NCBI RefSeq assembly: GCF_003946335.1
Contig: NZ_RHNX01000010.1
Span: 1 to 64,000, forward strand
DNA from: Levilactobacillus fujinensis
Lineage (GTDB): Bacteria; Bacillota; Bacilli; Lactobacillales; Lactobacillaceae
Length of the DNA stretch: 64,000 nucleotides
Reading direction: 5' to 3'
In this document: one piece after another, positions 40,456 to 51,703 of the stretch
Layout: the number at the start of each line of letters is the position of its first letter
Position numbering within the stretch: position 1 is the stretch's first letter
Program-made: the position numbers and the translations under genes
Notes under the pieces: generated by a model
What the model was told of the DNA's origin: nothing
The model's database searches: none
The model's input: only the letters and a program-made list of their open reading frames with translations

Positions 40456-41871
40456 TTAGTCTTCTTTAGATTCGTCGTCGTCTTCGGCGTTTTCACGTGC
40501 ATGCTTTTCAGCCAAGTCGCCTTGCATCTGCTTTTCGATGCCGTCAACGTGGTAGAACATCAGCGCGATACCTGAAAGCGCGAAGCCCAACAGTGGAACC
40601 CAAATGTAGTTCAATTCGATACCGTGTAAGGCACCTGCGGATTGTGTATGGTTGGCAACGTAACCAGTACCAGTCAAAATCCAACCGGTGATCACACCAC
40701 CAATACCCATCCCTAACTTCGCACTGAAACTAGAGAAGGAGGTAACGATCCCTTCGGCACGGACACCGTTCTTCCATTCACCGTAATCAACGGCGTCAGC
40801 AAGCATAACGGCAATCAAGCCAGAAACGAACCCAGTCCCCATGTAACCAACAACGGTGGCAAAGATAATCATAGGAACACTAAGACTGTTAGCACCGAAG
40901 CTCAAGAGTAATTGACCCACAACGGCCAAGATCATCCCACCGAGCATGGTGTTCCGCTTACCCAACCACTTAGAGGTAGCTGGCGTTAAGACAACGGCAA
41001 TCAGAGAAACAAATTGTAAACTCAGGATCAATGAAGCTAACGTTGCATCGTGCATGTTGTACTTGAAGAAGTAAACAGTAACTTGCGAACGCGTTTGCAT
41101 CCCCATCCAGTAAATGAAGTTAATGAAGATGATGATGGCCCATGGCCAGTTACGTTTCAAAGCTTTCAAGGATTCCTTAATTGGAATAGATTGACGAGAG
41201 CTCTTCGTTTGTACCCGTTCGTTCGTGTACTTGAACACGAAGTAGAAGATAACAATAACGATTACAGCAACAATCAAGGCCCAGATGAACCAGCCACGTG
41301 CGCTAGTCGTTGAACCGTGACCGAAGAAGGCAACCATGGTCAGCGTGATACCAGTAATAATAGTGGCACCGGCAGTTCCCATGAATTGACGAATGGTCGA
41401 CAACGTAACCCGTTCTTGTGGGTTACTAGTCAATGATGGCAAAATAGAAGTAATTGGAATGTTAACGGCTGAATACAGCACATCAACACCAATATAAGTA
41501 ATGTAAGCCCAAACTAACTTACCCGTTAAACTCATGCTTGGCGTGGTGAAGACCAGAACACAGAACACCGCGAATGGAATTGAGAACCATAACCAGTATG
41601 GCCGACTCTTCCCCCACTTAGTATGCGTATGGTCAATCATGATACCCCAGAATGGACCATCAAAGGCATCCACAACCCGGGCAGCCAGGAACAGAGTCCC
41701 AACAGCAGCAGCACTGAGACCAAAAGTATCAGTGTAGAAAATCATTAAGTACGTCCCAACCATTTGGAAGGACAAGTTGCAAGCGAAATCACTAAAACTA
41801 TAAGCGATTCGTTCATTCCAAGGAACCATGTTTTTCGTGGTAACCTCGGCTTTGGCAGCGTTTTCACTCAT
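40456..41871 (-). CDS. GPH-family sugar:cation symporter
   Basis: 471 residues from the ATG at 41871 (AGAGGTG upstream). Twelve membrane helices of the glycoside-pentoside-hexuronide family. MVPWNERIAYSFSDFACNLSFQMVGTYLMIFYTDTFGL and the cytoplasmic loop DAFDGPFWGIMIDHTHTKWGKSRPYWLW carry family hallmarks. The tail is acidic, with no PTS IIA domain. It imports an unphosphorylated glycoside, probably a beta-glucoside such as cellobiose given the GH1 and kinase genes. A CcpA site lies in its promoter. Confidence 0.88.
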   Translation of the reverse strand: MSENAAKAEVTTKNMVPWNERIAYSFSDFACNLSFQMVGTYLMIFYTDTFGLSAAAVGTLFLAARVVDAFDGPFWGIMIDHTHTKWGKSRPYWLWFSIPFAVFCVLVFTTPSMSLTGKLVWAYITYIGVDVLYSAVNIPITSILPSLTSNPQERVTLSTIRQFMGTAGATIITGITLTMVAFFGHGSTTSARGWFIWALIVAVIVIVIFYFVFKYTNERVQTKSSRQSIPIKESLKALKRNWPWAIIIFINFIYWMGMQTRSQVTVYFFKYNMHDATLASLILSLQFVSLIAVVLTPATSKWLGKRNTMLGGMILAVVGQLLLSFGANSLSVPMIIFATVVGYMGTGFVSGLIAVMLADAVDYGEWKNGVRAEGIVTSFSSFSAKLGMGIGGVITGWILTGTGYVANHTQSAGALHGIELNYIWVPLLGFALSGIALMFYHVDGIEKQMQGDLAEKHARENAEDDDESKED

Positions 41872-41931
41872 ATGAAGCACCTCTTAGAAGTAAGTGTATG
41901 ACGGTGATAAAAAATTCAATTTCCAATGCAA

Positions 41932-41960
41932 ATCATACTGTAACCGCTTCCAGTTGTCAA
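41932..41960 (-). promoter_or_regulatory. symporter promoter with cre site in the spacer
   Basis: On the minus strand: -35 TTGACA (41960-41955), 17-nt spacer, -10 TATGAT (41937-41932). A cre-like site at 41939-41952 (TGTAACCGCTTCCA, one mismatch to the consensus) fills the spacer, predicting catabolite repression by CcpA. Motif AAAAATTCAATTTCC occurs at about 41910 and again at about 42076, where it forms AAAAAATT-N10-AATTTTTT. It could be the ROK operator. Confidence 0.75.
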
Positions 41961-42309
41961 TAGCTATTTTGGGATAATCTACCTATATCAAGTTCTAAAC
42001 GAAATTTAATAGAAATATTTATATGAAAGCGTTGACAATTAACAGTTGCTCGGCTACACTATTGGTGACGATTAAAAAATTCAATTTCCGAAATTTTTTG
42101 TCAGAGGTGTTGTTCGTTAGAACTACCGAATTGACGCGGCATGAAGCCCCGTCTCAGTTGTTTTATACCCGGATTTCGCTCCGAGTAGTGTTGGCGTCCA
42201 GCCCACGTCGACCAAATTAAAGCGAGTTGGTTGTTTACATATTTATTTTTGAATTTAATTTGGGGTACTCCAGTGAGATTGGTCGTTGGGGTACCCTTTT
42301 TGCGTGTTA

Positions 42310-42914
42310 CTGAAGACATGAAAGTTCCAAGACACTCATTATGACTGTTGTCACAACGATACGGGGTCTAAAATTAGGCAACGTTGGCTAACCATCGCCT
42401 TACCGGCCGGCAGATATGGGCTGGATCGGTGCGAACACAACTTGAAGCCTCGAAAGGACCGAGTCTTCAAGCTTGGTTTTCTACTAAGCCAGCAGGAAGC
42501 CCACCTGCCGACTAAGTAGAACGACGCGCCTGAGCCCATATCTGCCGACCTCTCGGCTGACGTAGTTGGTCTGAGGCAACAAGGATCATGCCGTTAGGAA
42601 CGCTGTTGAGTTATGCTTAAACTTTAGCAGCCACTTGGGAGTCAGTGATTGGAATTGACGCGCACAATCAGAGCCGGAGGCGGTCAGGGATGCAGCTAGC
42701 CGTGTCGACGATGCTAGTCGGCGTTTTTCCCGGCTTACATCGTGGGACGACCTGGGAGACGCCTGATTTTGGCGGCTTTCAGGCGAGCCGGAAGCCCGTC
42801 CTTTGGCTGGAAGCGTTCCCAACAGCAAGCGGAATCCCTGGCAGCTGGAGTGCGACCAGTACCACTAATTTAGCGGTGACAATTCCTTATACAGCTACTA
42901 ACGGATTCAACCTT
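42310..42914 (+). mobile_element. MITE-like element, longest copy, about 605 bp
   Basis: Starts CTGAAGACATGAAAGTTCC and ends GGATTCAACCTT. It carries all blocks in order: the left part to the CTACTAAGCC segment, a central part with TATCTGCCGACCTCTCGGCTGACGTAG and GCTTAAACTTTAGCA, GTGGGACGACCTGGGAGACGCC, GGCTGGAAGCGTTCCC, and the CACTAATTTAGCGGTGAC right part. The right terminal repeat is partly deleted, and no duplication is visible. No open frame is supported. Stretches outside it within 41961-43094 show no gene. Confidence 0.72.
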
Positions 42915-42987
42915 CTCCCTTACGCATAGCTAAGGAAAGTTCAGTTACCGAAGTGACTATTTGAAGCGATTTACGACATAAATTGAC

Positions 42988-43047
42988 TAAAAGGAGCGAT
43001 CTACTCGTCGCCACTTATTCGTGGCAAACGGGCAAATCGCTCCTTTT
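42988..43047. terminator. terminator after the ispE-UDG operon
   Basis: Perfect stem AAAAGGAGCGAT / ATCGCTCCTTTT around a 35-nt loop, T-run on the plus side, A-run on the minus side. Probably bidirectional. Confidence 0.75.
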
Positions 43048-43094
43048 TGAGTTTTATCTTGATTGCGTAAACCAAGCAACTTTTTAAAACCGGT

Positions 43095-43676
43095 CTAATT
43101 CATGATCTCGTGAACCCGTTGTTGGAGTTCCGGAACCACCGACTCCACAAACCACGGATGTTGATGTTGCCAGCCATAGTTGAGCGGCGATGGGTGAACT
43201 AATGGAAAGTAGTCCGGCAAATAGTCGGCATAGTGTGCGACCGTTGCGGTTAACGTTTTTTCGTGATGCGTCAGATAGGCCTTCTGGGCATACTGCCCAA
43301 TCAATAACGTCAATTTGATATTAGGCATCAATTCTAGCAGTGGCGCGTGCCATTTTTCAGCGAAGCCTTTCCGCGGTGGCAGATCTCCCCCGTGCTCGTG
43401 CTTTCCGGGATAGTAAAAATCCAGTGGCAATACCGCCAACCGACCTGAATTGTAAAACTGATCCTTAGTCACGCCCATCCAGTCTCTGAGCCGGTTACCA
43501 CTGGTGTCATCCCAAAATGTCATAGATGCTTGCGCTTGACGACTAGGCGCTTGGCTGACCAACAAAATTTCCGCGCCAGCCGTCACATGATACAGCGGTA
43601 AAATCCCCTGAGATGTGAAGTCAGCGTTTTGCGGATCATCTTGAATTGCTTGAAAAATTTCGTCTGCTTTCGTCAT
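43095..43676 (-). CDS. uracil-DNA glycosylase family protein
   Basis: 193 residues from the ATG at 43676 (AAGGA 8 nt upstream). Motif 1 region reads ILLVSQAPSRQA, then ISOCOT-like loops, and near the C-terminus HPSPLNYGWQHQHPWF, the HPSPL motif of the superfamily. The GQDPY-type motif of classical Ung is missing, so it belongs to a divergent branch of lactic bacteria, and base specificity is open. It starts 25 bp after ispE and is probably cotranscribed with it. Confidence 0.8.
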   Translation of the reverse strand: MTKADEIFQAIQDDPQNADFTSQGILPLYHVTAGAEILLVSQAPSRQAQASMTFWDDTSGNRLRDWMGVTKDQFYNSGRLAVLPLDFYYPGKHEHGGDLPPRKGFAEKWHAPLLELMPNIKLTLLIGQYAQKAYLTHHEKTLTATVAHYADYLPDYFPLVHPSPLNYGWQHQHPWFVESVVPELQQRVHEIMN

Positions 43677-43701
43677 TACTGCCATCCTTACGCCATCCAT
43701 T

Positions 43702-44556
43702 TTAAGGTAACGGCCGAACCAAATAGACTTCCCGACAGAAACCTTTCATCCCATTAAAGACTCGTTGGGCGCGTGATTGCTTGCCACACAGGCCAAAAAC
43801 GGTCGGCCCAGTCCCACTCATCTGGGCAGCGTCGGCACCAAACTTCATCATCTGTTGCTTCAACTGCGTGATTTCTGGATAACGACGGGCTGTTAACGGC
43901 TCTAACGCATTCCCCATGACCGCGCACATCGCCTCAATATCTTGATTCCGAACTGCGCGCAATAGAGCGTCGATATCTGGATGCTCCAGATTGTCATACC
44001 GAATCTGCTGTAAAATACTGGGCGTGGAAACACTGACCTTCGGCTTGGCTAGGACAACCCAGGCCGCCGGCAATTTGGACAACGGTGTAATCCGTTCTCC
44101 CCTGCCACGAACGTGCGCCGTACGACCATAAACGCAGTACGGCACATCGGAGTCAATCTGCAAGCCTAGTTCCGCCAGCTCTTGCCAGCTTAAATTGAGG
44201 TGCCACAGCTGATTAAGCCCCCGCAGAACCGCCGCTGCGTCGGATGATCCACCACCGAGACCAGCCGCTACCGGGATATTCTTCTTGATGCGGATATTGA
44301 CCCCTTCATCAACGTGATATTTTGTTTGGAGCAAATGTGCTGCCTGAAATGCTAGATTTCGCTGATCATTGGGCAAAAAGCCACTATCCGAGGCTACCCG
44401 GATGCGTTTGTGCTTGGTTAGTGTTTGAATTTCGACATAGTCCGCCAAGTCCACGGACGTCATGACCATGTTCCACTCCTCCGCCCCATCTTGGTGGTGA
44501 TAGGGGGTATCGAGCCCGAGGTTTATCTTGGCAGGCGCCTTTTCAATCAGTTGCAT
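43702..44556 (-). CDS. ispE: 4-diphosphocytidyl-2-C-methylerythritol kinase homologue
   Basis: 284 residues, full length, GHMP kinase fold: N-terminal EKAPAKINLGLDTPYHH, ATP loop NIPVAAGLGGGSSDAAAVLRGLN (about 94-116), and C-terminal MSGTGPTVFGLC. IspE phosphorylates CDP-methylerythritol in the MEP pathway. Yet this window also encodes HMG-CoA reductase of the mevalonate pathway, and lactobacilli normally lack the rest of the MEP route. The gene holds the ancestral ispE place between veg and purR and keeps all motifs, so it is functional but perhaps with another role. Confidence 0.93.
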   Translation of the reverse strand: MQLIEKAPAKINLGLDTPYHHQDGAEEWNMVMTSVDLADYVEIQTLTKHKRIRVASDSGFLPNDQRNLAFQAAHLLQTKYHVDEGVNIRIKKNIPVAAGLGGGSSDAAAVLRGLNQLWHLNLSWQELAELGLQIDSDVPYCVYGRTAHVRGRGERITPLSKLPAAWVVLAKPKVSVSTPSILQQIRYDNLEHPDIDALLRAVRNQDIEAMCAVMGNALEPLTARRYPEITQLKQQMMKFGADAAQMSGTGPTVFGLCGKQSRAQRVFNGMKGFCREVYLVRPLP

Positions 44557-45208
44557 GAGCTCACCTTAATTCTAAATAGGCCACCGCCTACCATTCTCGT
44601 GAATCTGATTAAGCCTATTATACTATGGTTACTCCCAAAAGAAAAAGGGTTCTCCAAGCGCTGTGAATTCTTTCTGGAAATACATAGAGAAAGCCGGCTT
44701 GCTGCTGACTGGTGATGCACGACGACCGCCAGAGATTCTGTTGGCTTCGTGTTTGAAGACGCGCTGCAAGTTGGATTAGCACCGTTGCCAGCCCCTATCT
44801 GGCACCCCGGTAAGGTAAGGCAAAGCAACCACAACGTTCTCAAATTTTGTTGCTAAGAAATTTTGGGCAAAATAAAACCGGACCGCCTCTTTACTATTCC
44901 CAAATGGGGATTACCAGAAAAGGGGTTTAGTCAGGCACAGTTCACAAACGCAGAACCAAGAGTATGAATTTATATTACGGGAAAAAAGTGAAGAAACATG
45001 CTACATTTAAGTAGAAAAGGAAGCAACCAAATCAAGTGATAGCTTTGTATTGGTAAATAACACACTCGACTCAGTGGCTTTTTTCTGTCCCCGGCATATC
45101 TAAAACCAGTGGCGGTAAGACAACCATGGTTAGCAAGGTTGGGGGGCGCCGGAGAGCGTAAGGAATTTTATACCGCTTATTATTAATTTGGTTGTTATGG
45201 AGATGCTA
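44557..45208. other. non-coding region with degenerate repeat
   Basis: No gene seen. Between about 44690 and 44850 is an eroded reverse copy of the interspersed repeat (TTCGTGTTTGAAGACGC, GCAAGTTGGATTAGCACCG, CCCTATCTGG, CCGGTAAGGTAAGGCAAAGCAAC). The remainder (44900-45190) is AT-rich. Confidence 0.45.
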
Positions 45209-45895
45209 ATGAATACGCAACGAAAATTAAACATTGCTACTGTTTCCTTTAGTCTAATCGCCGGAATCCTATTGTCTATCAAGATAACTGATTATTATCA
45301 ACTATCAAAGATGTGGGTGGATCATCCTGACGCCCACTTAAAGAATTATATTTTGATTCTTTGGATTTTGGTAATCATTTTAATCTTAAATGATTTAGTA
45401 TGGTTTTATTTTCGCACTAAAGAGTTAAATTTTAAAACATGGCTAAACTTTAGTATTCTAGTCGTAACTTTGAGTGGCTATATTTTTCAATTCACACAGT
45501 CTCCCAATTATAAGAGCTACCATGTAACACCTTATCCAATAAGCGCTGTCACAGTTGAAAAACAAGTAAATTCCAAGTCGTATAATCCATATAAAGACTT
45601 CCCCATTTACTTCTATAGAAAGACAGATCACTCATATAAAGACGTGAACCATCTAATTCGCCTGTATTCATTAGAACAAAGTAATGATCTACCCAGTATT
45701 AATATGGCAACTTTAGAAAAAGAGTTGGGCAAGAAAAGATATGATGTCGTTATTAAAAATGCAAAAATAAACGCTAACAACGCTTTCTTTGTGAAATATA
45801 CTGACTCTAATGCCAATTCTCGTAGAATTACATTTAATAATCTACAAAAATCAGGGAATCTAAATAAAGCATTGAAATTCATTGACAATCACTAA
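45209..45895 (+). CDS. AT-rich membrane protein of unknown function
   Basis: 228 residues from the ATG at 45209 (GGAG 6 nt upstream; two earlier in-frame ATGs lack a site). Helices near 8-30, 42-63 and 77-95, then a soluble C-terminal half of about 130 residues rich in Lys, Asn and Tyr. I recognise no domain. It is clearly more AT-rich than its neighbours, uses Asn/Lys/Ile codons heavily, runs against the surrounding minus-strand genes and splits ispE from veg. These are signs of recent transfer. Terminator and repeat element follow directly. Confidence 0.72.
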   Translation: MNTQRKLNIATVSFSLIAGILLSIKITDYYQLSKMWVDHPDAHLKNYILILWILVIILILNDLVWFYFRTKELNFKTWLNFSILVVTLSGYIFQFTQSPNYKSYHVTPYPISAVTVEKQVNSKSYNPYKDFPIYFYRKTDHSYKDVNHLIRLYSLEQSNDLPSINMATLEKELGKKRYDVVIKNAKINANNAFFVKYTDSNANSRRITFNNLQKSGNLNKALKFIDNH

Positions 45896-45942
45896 GCTCA
45901 AGCAGTTGTTCAATTAACACACCTTTATCCCATTTACTAATT

Positions 45943-45991
45943 AAAAGCCCTCCCCTATCCAGTGATGATTGCGGCTTAGGGGAGCGCTTTT
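45943..45991 (+). terminator. terminator of the AT-rich gene
   Basis: Stem AAAAG..CTCCCCTA / TAGGGGAG.GCTTTT, 48 nt after the stop. A MITE-like copy is inserted two bases beyond it. Confidence 0.8.
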
Positions 45992-46000
45992 AGTTACCAG

Positions 46001-46453
46001 CTAAAGGTTGAAAGCCAAAATGTTTGCGTTACTCTTGCGACAGTAGGAATTATCACGGCTAAATTAGTGGAAAACAGCCGCACTTCGGCTCTGACTGTGC
46101 CCGTCCATTTCGAACGCTGAATTCCAGGTAGGTGTTAGAATTCAACACGGCGCAATAGCTATTTCTAATAGGCATGATCTATGTTGCCTCAGACCAACTA
46201 CGGTAGCCGAGAGGTCAGCAGATATGGGCTCAGGCGCGTCGTTCTACTTAATCAGTGGGTGGTGGTTCCTCGTTGGCTTAATAGAAAACCAAGCTTGGAG
46301 ACTCGGTCCCTTCGAGGCTCCAAGTTGTGTTCACACCGATTCATCCCATATCTGCCGGCCGGTAAGGCGATGGTCGGCCAACGTTGCCTAATTTAGACCC
46401 AGTATCGTTGTGACAACAGTCATAACGTGTATTTTGGGACTTTCAACCTTCAG
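46001..46453 (-). mobile_element. MITE-like element, 453 bp, with target-site duplication
   Basis: Outer ends CTAAAGGTTGAAAG and CTTTCAACCTTCAG form a 14-bp terminal inverted repeat with one mismatch. Direct repeats TTACCAG lie at 45994-46000 and 46454-46460. It carries left and right blocks in reverse orientation plus the hairpin module CTTGGAGACTCG..CGAGGCTCCAAG. This is the best-preserved copy in the window. No gene inside. Confidence 0.85.
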
Positions 46454-46521
46454 TTACCAGTCAACTCGGCGTTACTACTGGTTAACTCATTACATCACAG
46501 TGACAGAAATGTCCGCAAAAT

Positions 46522-46541
46522 AAAAAGGCCGCAATCGGCCC
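46522..46541 (-). terminator. veg terminator
   Basis: GGCCG-CAAT-CGGCC with plus-strand A 46522-46526 as U-run, only 7 nt after the veg stop. Confidence 0.7.
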
Positions 46542-46547
46542 AATTAT

Positions 46548-46784
46548 CTATTCATCAAAGTCAACTTCGATGTTCTTGGTTAAAATATCGGTGTAACTGT
46601 ATGAAACCCGTTCAAACGAGTTTTCGTCTTGGTCTAGATCCACTACGAAAACGGCTGGATAGGTTTCCCGAAGAATTCCATGCCGCTCTGTCGTCTTCTT
46701 ACGCCCGGCCTGTGCAATCACCATCAACTTTTCGCCGATGCGATCGTCCAGTTTGTTCTTAATGTTCGCTAAACTTGTTGGCAT
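46548..46784 (-). CDS. veg: Veg family protein
   Basis: 78 residues from the ATG at 46784 (AGAGGTG upstream; a longer frame lacks support). MPTSLANIKNKLDDRIGEKLMVIAQAGRKKTTERHGILRETYPAVFVVDLD, read in two parts, matches Veg of Bacillus almost throughout. In B. subtilis Veg is abundant and promotes biofilm matrix expression. It lies between rsmA and ispE, its usual place in Firmicutes. Confidence 0.93.
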   Translation of the reverse strand: MPTSLANIKNKLDDRIGEKLMVIAQAGRKKTTERHGILRETYPAVFVVDLDQDENSFERVSYSYTDILTKNIEVDFDE

Positions 46785-46883
46785 GCACTTCACCTCTGTG
46801 AAACAATTATAACATCGTTTCACAAAAAACGCAAATTATACCACAACCGGCTTAAAACCGCAAGAATCCTCAATTGGTAAGGG

Positions 46884-47774
46884 TTACATAAGTCCTTCAT
46901 TGTGAAAAGCATTGGTCAATTCGATGAAATTTATCAAGGTTAGCCGCTCTGGGCGGAGTTGACGAGAAATTCCAGTCTGATTTAAAGCGGCTTCAATTCG
47001 TTCACGGACTTCTGGTTGTTTCCCGAAAATCCCCTGTAAATTGTTCCACAATGATTTCCGGCGATGAGCGAAGCAGCCCTTAACAAACTTGAAGAGGGCC
47101 TGGTCTTCGTACGGTTTAACCGGTAACGGGTCGCGACGGGTCAACCGAATGATTGCCGAGTCAACGTTCGGTTGTGGAATGAATGCCGTCCGGGGAACCG
47201 CAAAGGCTACCTCAACGTGCGCGCGGTATTGCATAACCACCGACAATGATCCATACGCCTTGGTGCCGGGTTTAGCGACCAAGCGGTCTGCAACTTCGGC
47301 CTGCATCATGACCACAATCGTATCAAACGCCACGTCGCTCTGCAGAACACCCATCAAGATCGGTGTCGTGATGTAATAAGGCAAGTTCGCAATTAATTTC
47401 AGTGGATGACCGGGCTCAAAATCATGCTTGACCACTTCTGGCAAATTCGCCTTTAAAATGTCTTGATTGATGACCGTGACGTTGTTGTAATCCATCAACG
47501 TTTCGTCCAAGACTGGCAGGAGGTTCTCATCGATTTCAAATGCCACCACATGATACGCTTGTTTGGCGATTTGTTCGGTCAAGGCACCAATCCCAGGACC
47601 AATTTCGATAACATTATCATGAGCGTTCACATCGCCAGCCGCCACAATGTTGCGTAAAATATTCAGGTCGGACAAGAAGTTCTGGCCTAAACTCTTCTTC
47701 GCAACCAAGTGGTACCGGTTGAGAATCGCTTTAGTCCGGGCTGGTGACCCAATTTCTGGTACGCTGTTATTCAT
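46884..47774 (-). CDS. rsmA: 16S rRNA dimethyladenosine transferase
   Basis: 296 residues from the ATG at 47774 (AGGAG 7 nt upstream). Dimethylates the two adenines in helix 45 of 16S rRNA; loss gives kasugamycin resistance. SAM site [14 protein letters not shown], acceptor motif [12 protein letters not shown], and C-terminal helical domain. The start overlaps the end of rnmV by 8 bp: both act on rRNA and are translated together. Confidence 0.96.
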   Translation of the reverse strand: MNNSVPEIGSPARTKAILNRYHLVAKKSLGQNFLSDLNILRNIVAAGDVNAHDNVIEIGPGIGALTEQIAKQAYHVVAFEIDENLLPVLDETLMDYNNVTVINQDILKANLPEVVKHDFEPGHPLKLIANLPYYITTPILMGVLQSDVAFDTIVVMMQAEVADRLVAKPGTKAYGSLSVVMQYRAHVEVAFAVPRTAFIPQPNVDSAIIRLTRRDPLPVKPYEDQALFKFVKGCFAHRRKSLWNNLQGIFGKQPEVRERIEAALNQTGISRQLRPERLTLINFIELTNAFHNEGLM

Positions 47775-48336
47775 TTGCATTCTCCTTTGCTCGAACCCGC
47801 TTCAAAGCCGCGGCAAAATCTGCCGGCTGGATGCTAAACATCCGCAAGCGTTTCTCGAGCTGTTTGCCATTAACGTAACCGATCTGCAAGAGTTCGCCGA
47901 GTTGTTCCCGTCGCTCTTTGGCCCCAGCGCCACCAATCAGTCCAGCGGCCAACAAGTCCTCATGAGTAATCAAGGTTGGCGCCGCCGTAGTTTCCGTGTA
48001 CACGTGATCTAGTGCGGCTCGAATTGCTTCAGGACTGGCATGCTCCACACCCAGTGAGCCACCGGCCTTGTCTGGTCGTCCTTCGGCTTTAGGTAAAAAG
48101 GCGTGTTTGGCGTTTGGAACGGCCTCGGCCACAATTTTACGAATCTTTTCGCCAGAGAAATCAGGATCGGTAAAAATGATGATACCGCGTTGGTCGGCTA
48201 ATTTTTCAATTAAGGCCAGCGTGTCGTCATCAATAGCAGAACCGCGCGTCTCAATGGTATCGGCATTGACCGCCCGGTTGATCTGCTTAGTATCGTCCTT
48301 ACCCTCGACCACGAGGACCTCTTTAATCTTCTTCAT
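47767..48336 (-). CDS. rnmV: ribonuclease M5
   Basis: 189 residues. TOPRIM domain with Glu in [13 protein letters not shown] and the DxD-like [14 protein letters not shown]. Matures 5S rRNA together with ribosomal protein L18. It overlaps the end of tatD by 14 bp and the start of rsmA by 8 bp. Confidence 0.94.
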   Translation of the reverse strand: MKKIKEVLVVEGKDDTKQINRAVNADTIETRGSAIDDDTLALIEKLADQRGIIIFTDPDFSGEKIRKIVAEAVPNAKHAFLPKAEGRPDKAGGSLGVEHASPEAIRAALDHVYTETTAAPTLITHEDLLAAGLIGGAGAKERREQLGELLQIGYVNGKQLEKRLRMFSIQPADFAAALKRVRAKENANE

Positions 48337-49102
48337 TTATTTTGTAAAACTCCTCTGCATTTTTAAACGTGGCAGCAGCGATTTCTTCCGGTGTCGTTTC
48401 CCGTTCCTTGGCAATGGCCTCAACGGTGTAACGCGTGAATCCGGGTTCGTTCTGCTCCCCACGATGCGGTTCCGGCGTCAAATATGGCGCATCAGTCTCG
48501 ACCATCATGACGTCTAGCGGCGTGGCCCGTACGGAATCATGGACTTCATGAGCGTTCTTAAAACTGGCGACCCCGGAGTAGGAAATGTGCATACCCAAAT
48601 CCAAAAACTTTTTCAGCCATTCCGGATTACCGTTGAAACTGTGCATAACACCACCGATTTCACTAATACCAGCTGCTTTAATGATCCGATAAGTGTCTTC
48701 AAAGGCATCGCGGTTGTGGACAGCGATGGGCTTACCAACTTCTTTAGCAATCGCAATTTGCCGGGCAAAAACTTTACGCTGAACGTCCTGTGGCGACGAA
48801 TCCCAGTGATAGTCCAGTCCAATTTCGCCCAAAGCCACGACTCGGTCATCGGCCAACTGTTCTTCCAATAGCTTCTCAGCTGCGGCATCGTAATTCTTAG
48901 AGTCTTCTGGATGCCAGCCAACCGCCGCATAGAGTTGCGGATATTGGTGAGCCAACTTGATTGCGTCGGCGTTCAGTTGCGTGTTGGAACCAATGTTGGT
49001 CATCTTGACAACGCCCAAATCGGCCGCCCGTTTCAGGTAGCCGGGCACGTCGTTAATAAATTCCTCGCTGTTCAAATGCGTATGCGAATCAAATATCTTC
49101 AT
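48323..49102 (-). CDS. tatD: TatD family metal-dependent hydrolase
   Basis: 259 residues. Metal site begins with FDSHTHLN, then Glu in LGEIGLDYHWD, His in PIAVHNRD, His in GVMHSFNG, and Asp in METDAPYL. TatD proteins are 3'-5' nucleases on single-stranded DNA or RNA ends. First gene of the overlapping tatD-rnmV-rsmA operon, downstream of metG as in other Firmicutes. Confidence 0.93.
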   Translation of the reverse strand: MKIFDSHTHLNSEEFINDVPGYLKRAADLGVVKMTNIGSNTQLNADAIKLAHQYPQLYAAVGWHPEDSKNYDAAAEKLLEEQLADDRVVALGEIGLDYHWDSSPQDVQRKVFARQIAIAKEVGKPIAVHNRDAFEDTYRIIKAAGISEIGGVMHSFNGNPEWLKKFLDLGMHISYSGVASFKNAHEVHDSVRATPLDVMMVETDAPYLTPEPHRGEQNEPGFTRYTVEAIAKERETTPEEIAAATFKNAEEFYKINEED

Positions 49103-49140
49103 CGAATTCCTCCTTGATTTTTAAGAGTTAATCTCAAGGT

Positions 49141-49262
49141 TAAGCACTAAAGGTTGCGTGCTAACTTTTAGTGTAAATCAATAACGTTTCTATAGGCATA
49201 ACCTATGACCAAGTCAGCCGGTCGGTTAGACGATGCCTGAACATTTTAGTCTTAGTATCGTT
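49141..49262. repeat. interspersed repeat, degenerate
   Basis: Begins CTAAAGGTTGCGTGC. It carries weak forms of the ATAGGCATAACCTATG, CAGCCGGTCGG, AGACGATGCCTGA and TCTTAGTATCGTTG blocks in reverse orientation. Confidence 0.45.
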
Positions 49263-49280
49263 GCCAGAAGAAGGTGCTCA

Positions 49281-49336
49281 TAACCAACAAAACGCGGGTT
49301 GGCGTCTCATCGACCCGCCGCCCACGTTTTGGTTAT
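49281..49336. terminator. long hairpin after metG
   Basis: AACCA.CAAAACG / CGTTTTGGTT outer stem with inner CGGGT.GGCG / CGACCCG. It lies 18 nt after metG; the T-rich run is on the plus side, so termination of metG is plausible but not certain. Confidence 0.55.
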
Positions 49337-49353
49337 GGTTATTTTTGAATTTT

Positions 49354-51417
<2,064 letters not shown>

Positions 51418-51462
51418 TTATTCCGTTGTTTTCGGGTTAAAATTCAATGTAAATTCTAATTA

Positions 51463-51468
51463 AGTATA
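51463..51468 (-). promoter_or_regulatory. metG -10 element
   Basis: Extended -10 TGCTATACT on the minus strand (TATACT at 51468-51463), about 72 nt before the ATG, with a poor -35. No T-box core (TGGNACCGCG) was found in the leader. Confidence 0.5.
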
Positions 51469-51472
51469 GCAT

Positions 51473-51509
51473 AAACCCCGGTTCAGCCATAGCGCTTTAC
51501 CGGGGTTTT
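51473..51509. terminator. terminator between the GH43 operon and metG
   Basis: AAACCCCGG / CCGGGGTTT stem of 9 bp, 18-nt loop, U-run on the plus side and A-run on the minus side. Between it and the GH43 stop (51510-51703) there is only an eroded repeat fragment and no gene. Confidence 0.75.
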
Positions 51510-51703
51510 ATATCTTAATTTTAGGGGATAATTACCCAAATCGAGCTGAAAAATTAAAGCCCTTGAGGTCATGTAAATTGGTCATACTGCAACTGCCAGG
51601 GATTTCATCTGCTGTGGGCGTACTCCGTTTCCCCGACTCGGCCGACGACATTCTAGCTCTGATTTTACGCCGTTGAAGGTTACCCCTGCACCGCATACCG
51701 CAC

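Noticed and set aside
51590-51680. Possible repeat fragment before the metG terminator
   Set aside because: Shares only short strings such as GCCAGGGATTTC and CTGCTGTGGG with the family; left unassigned.
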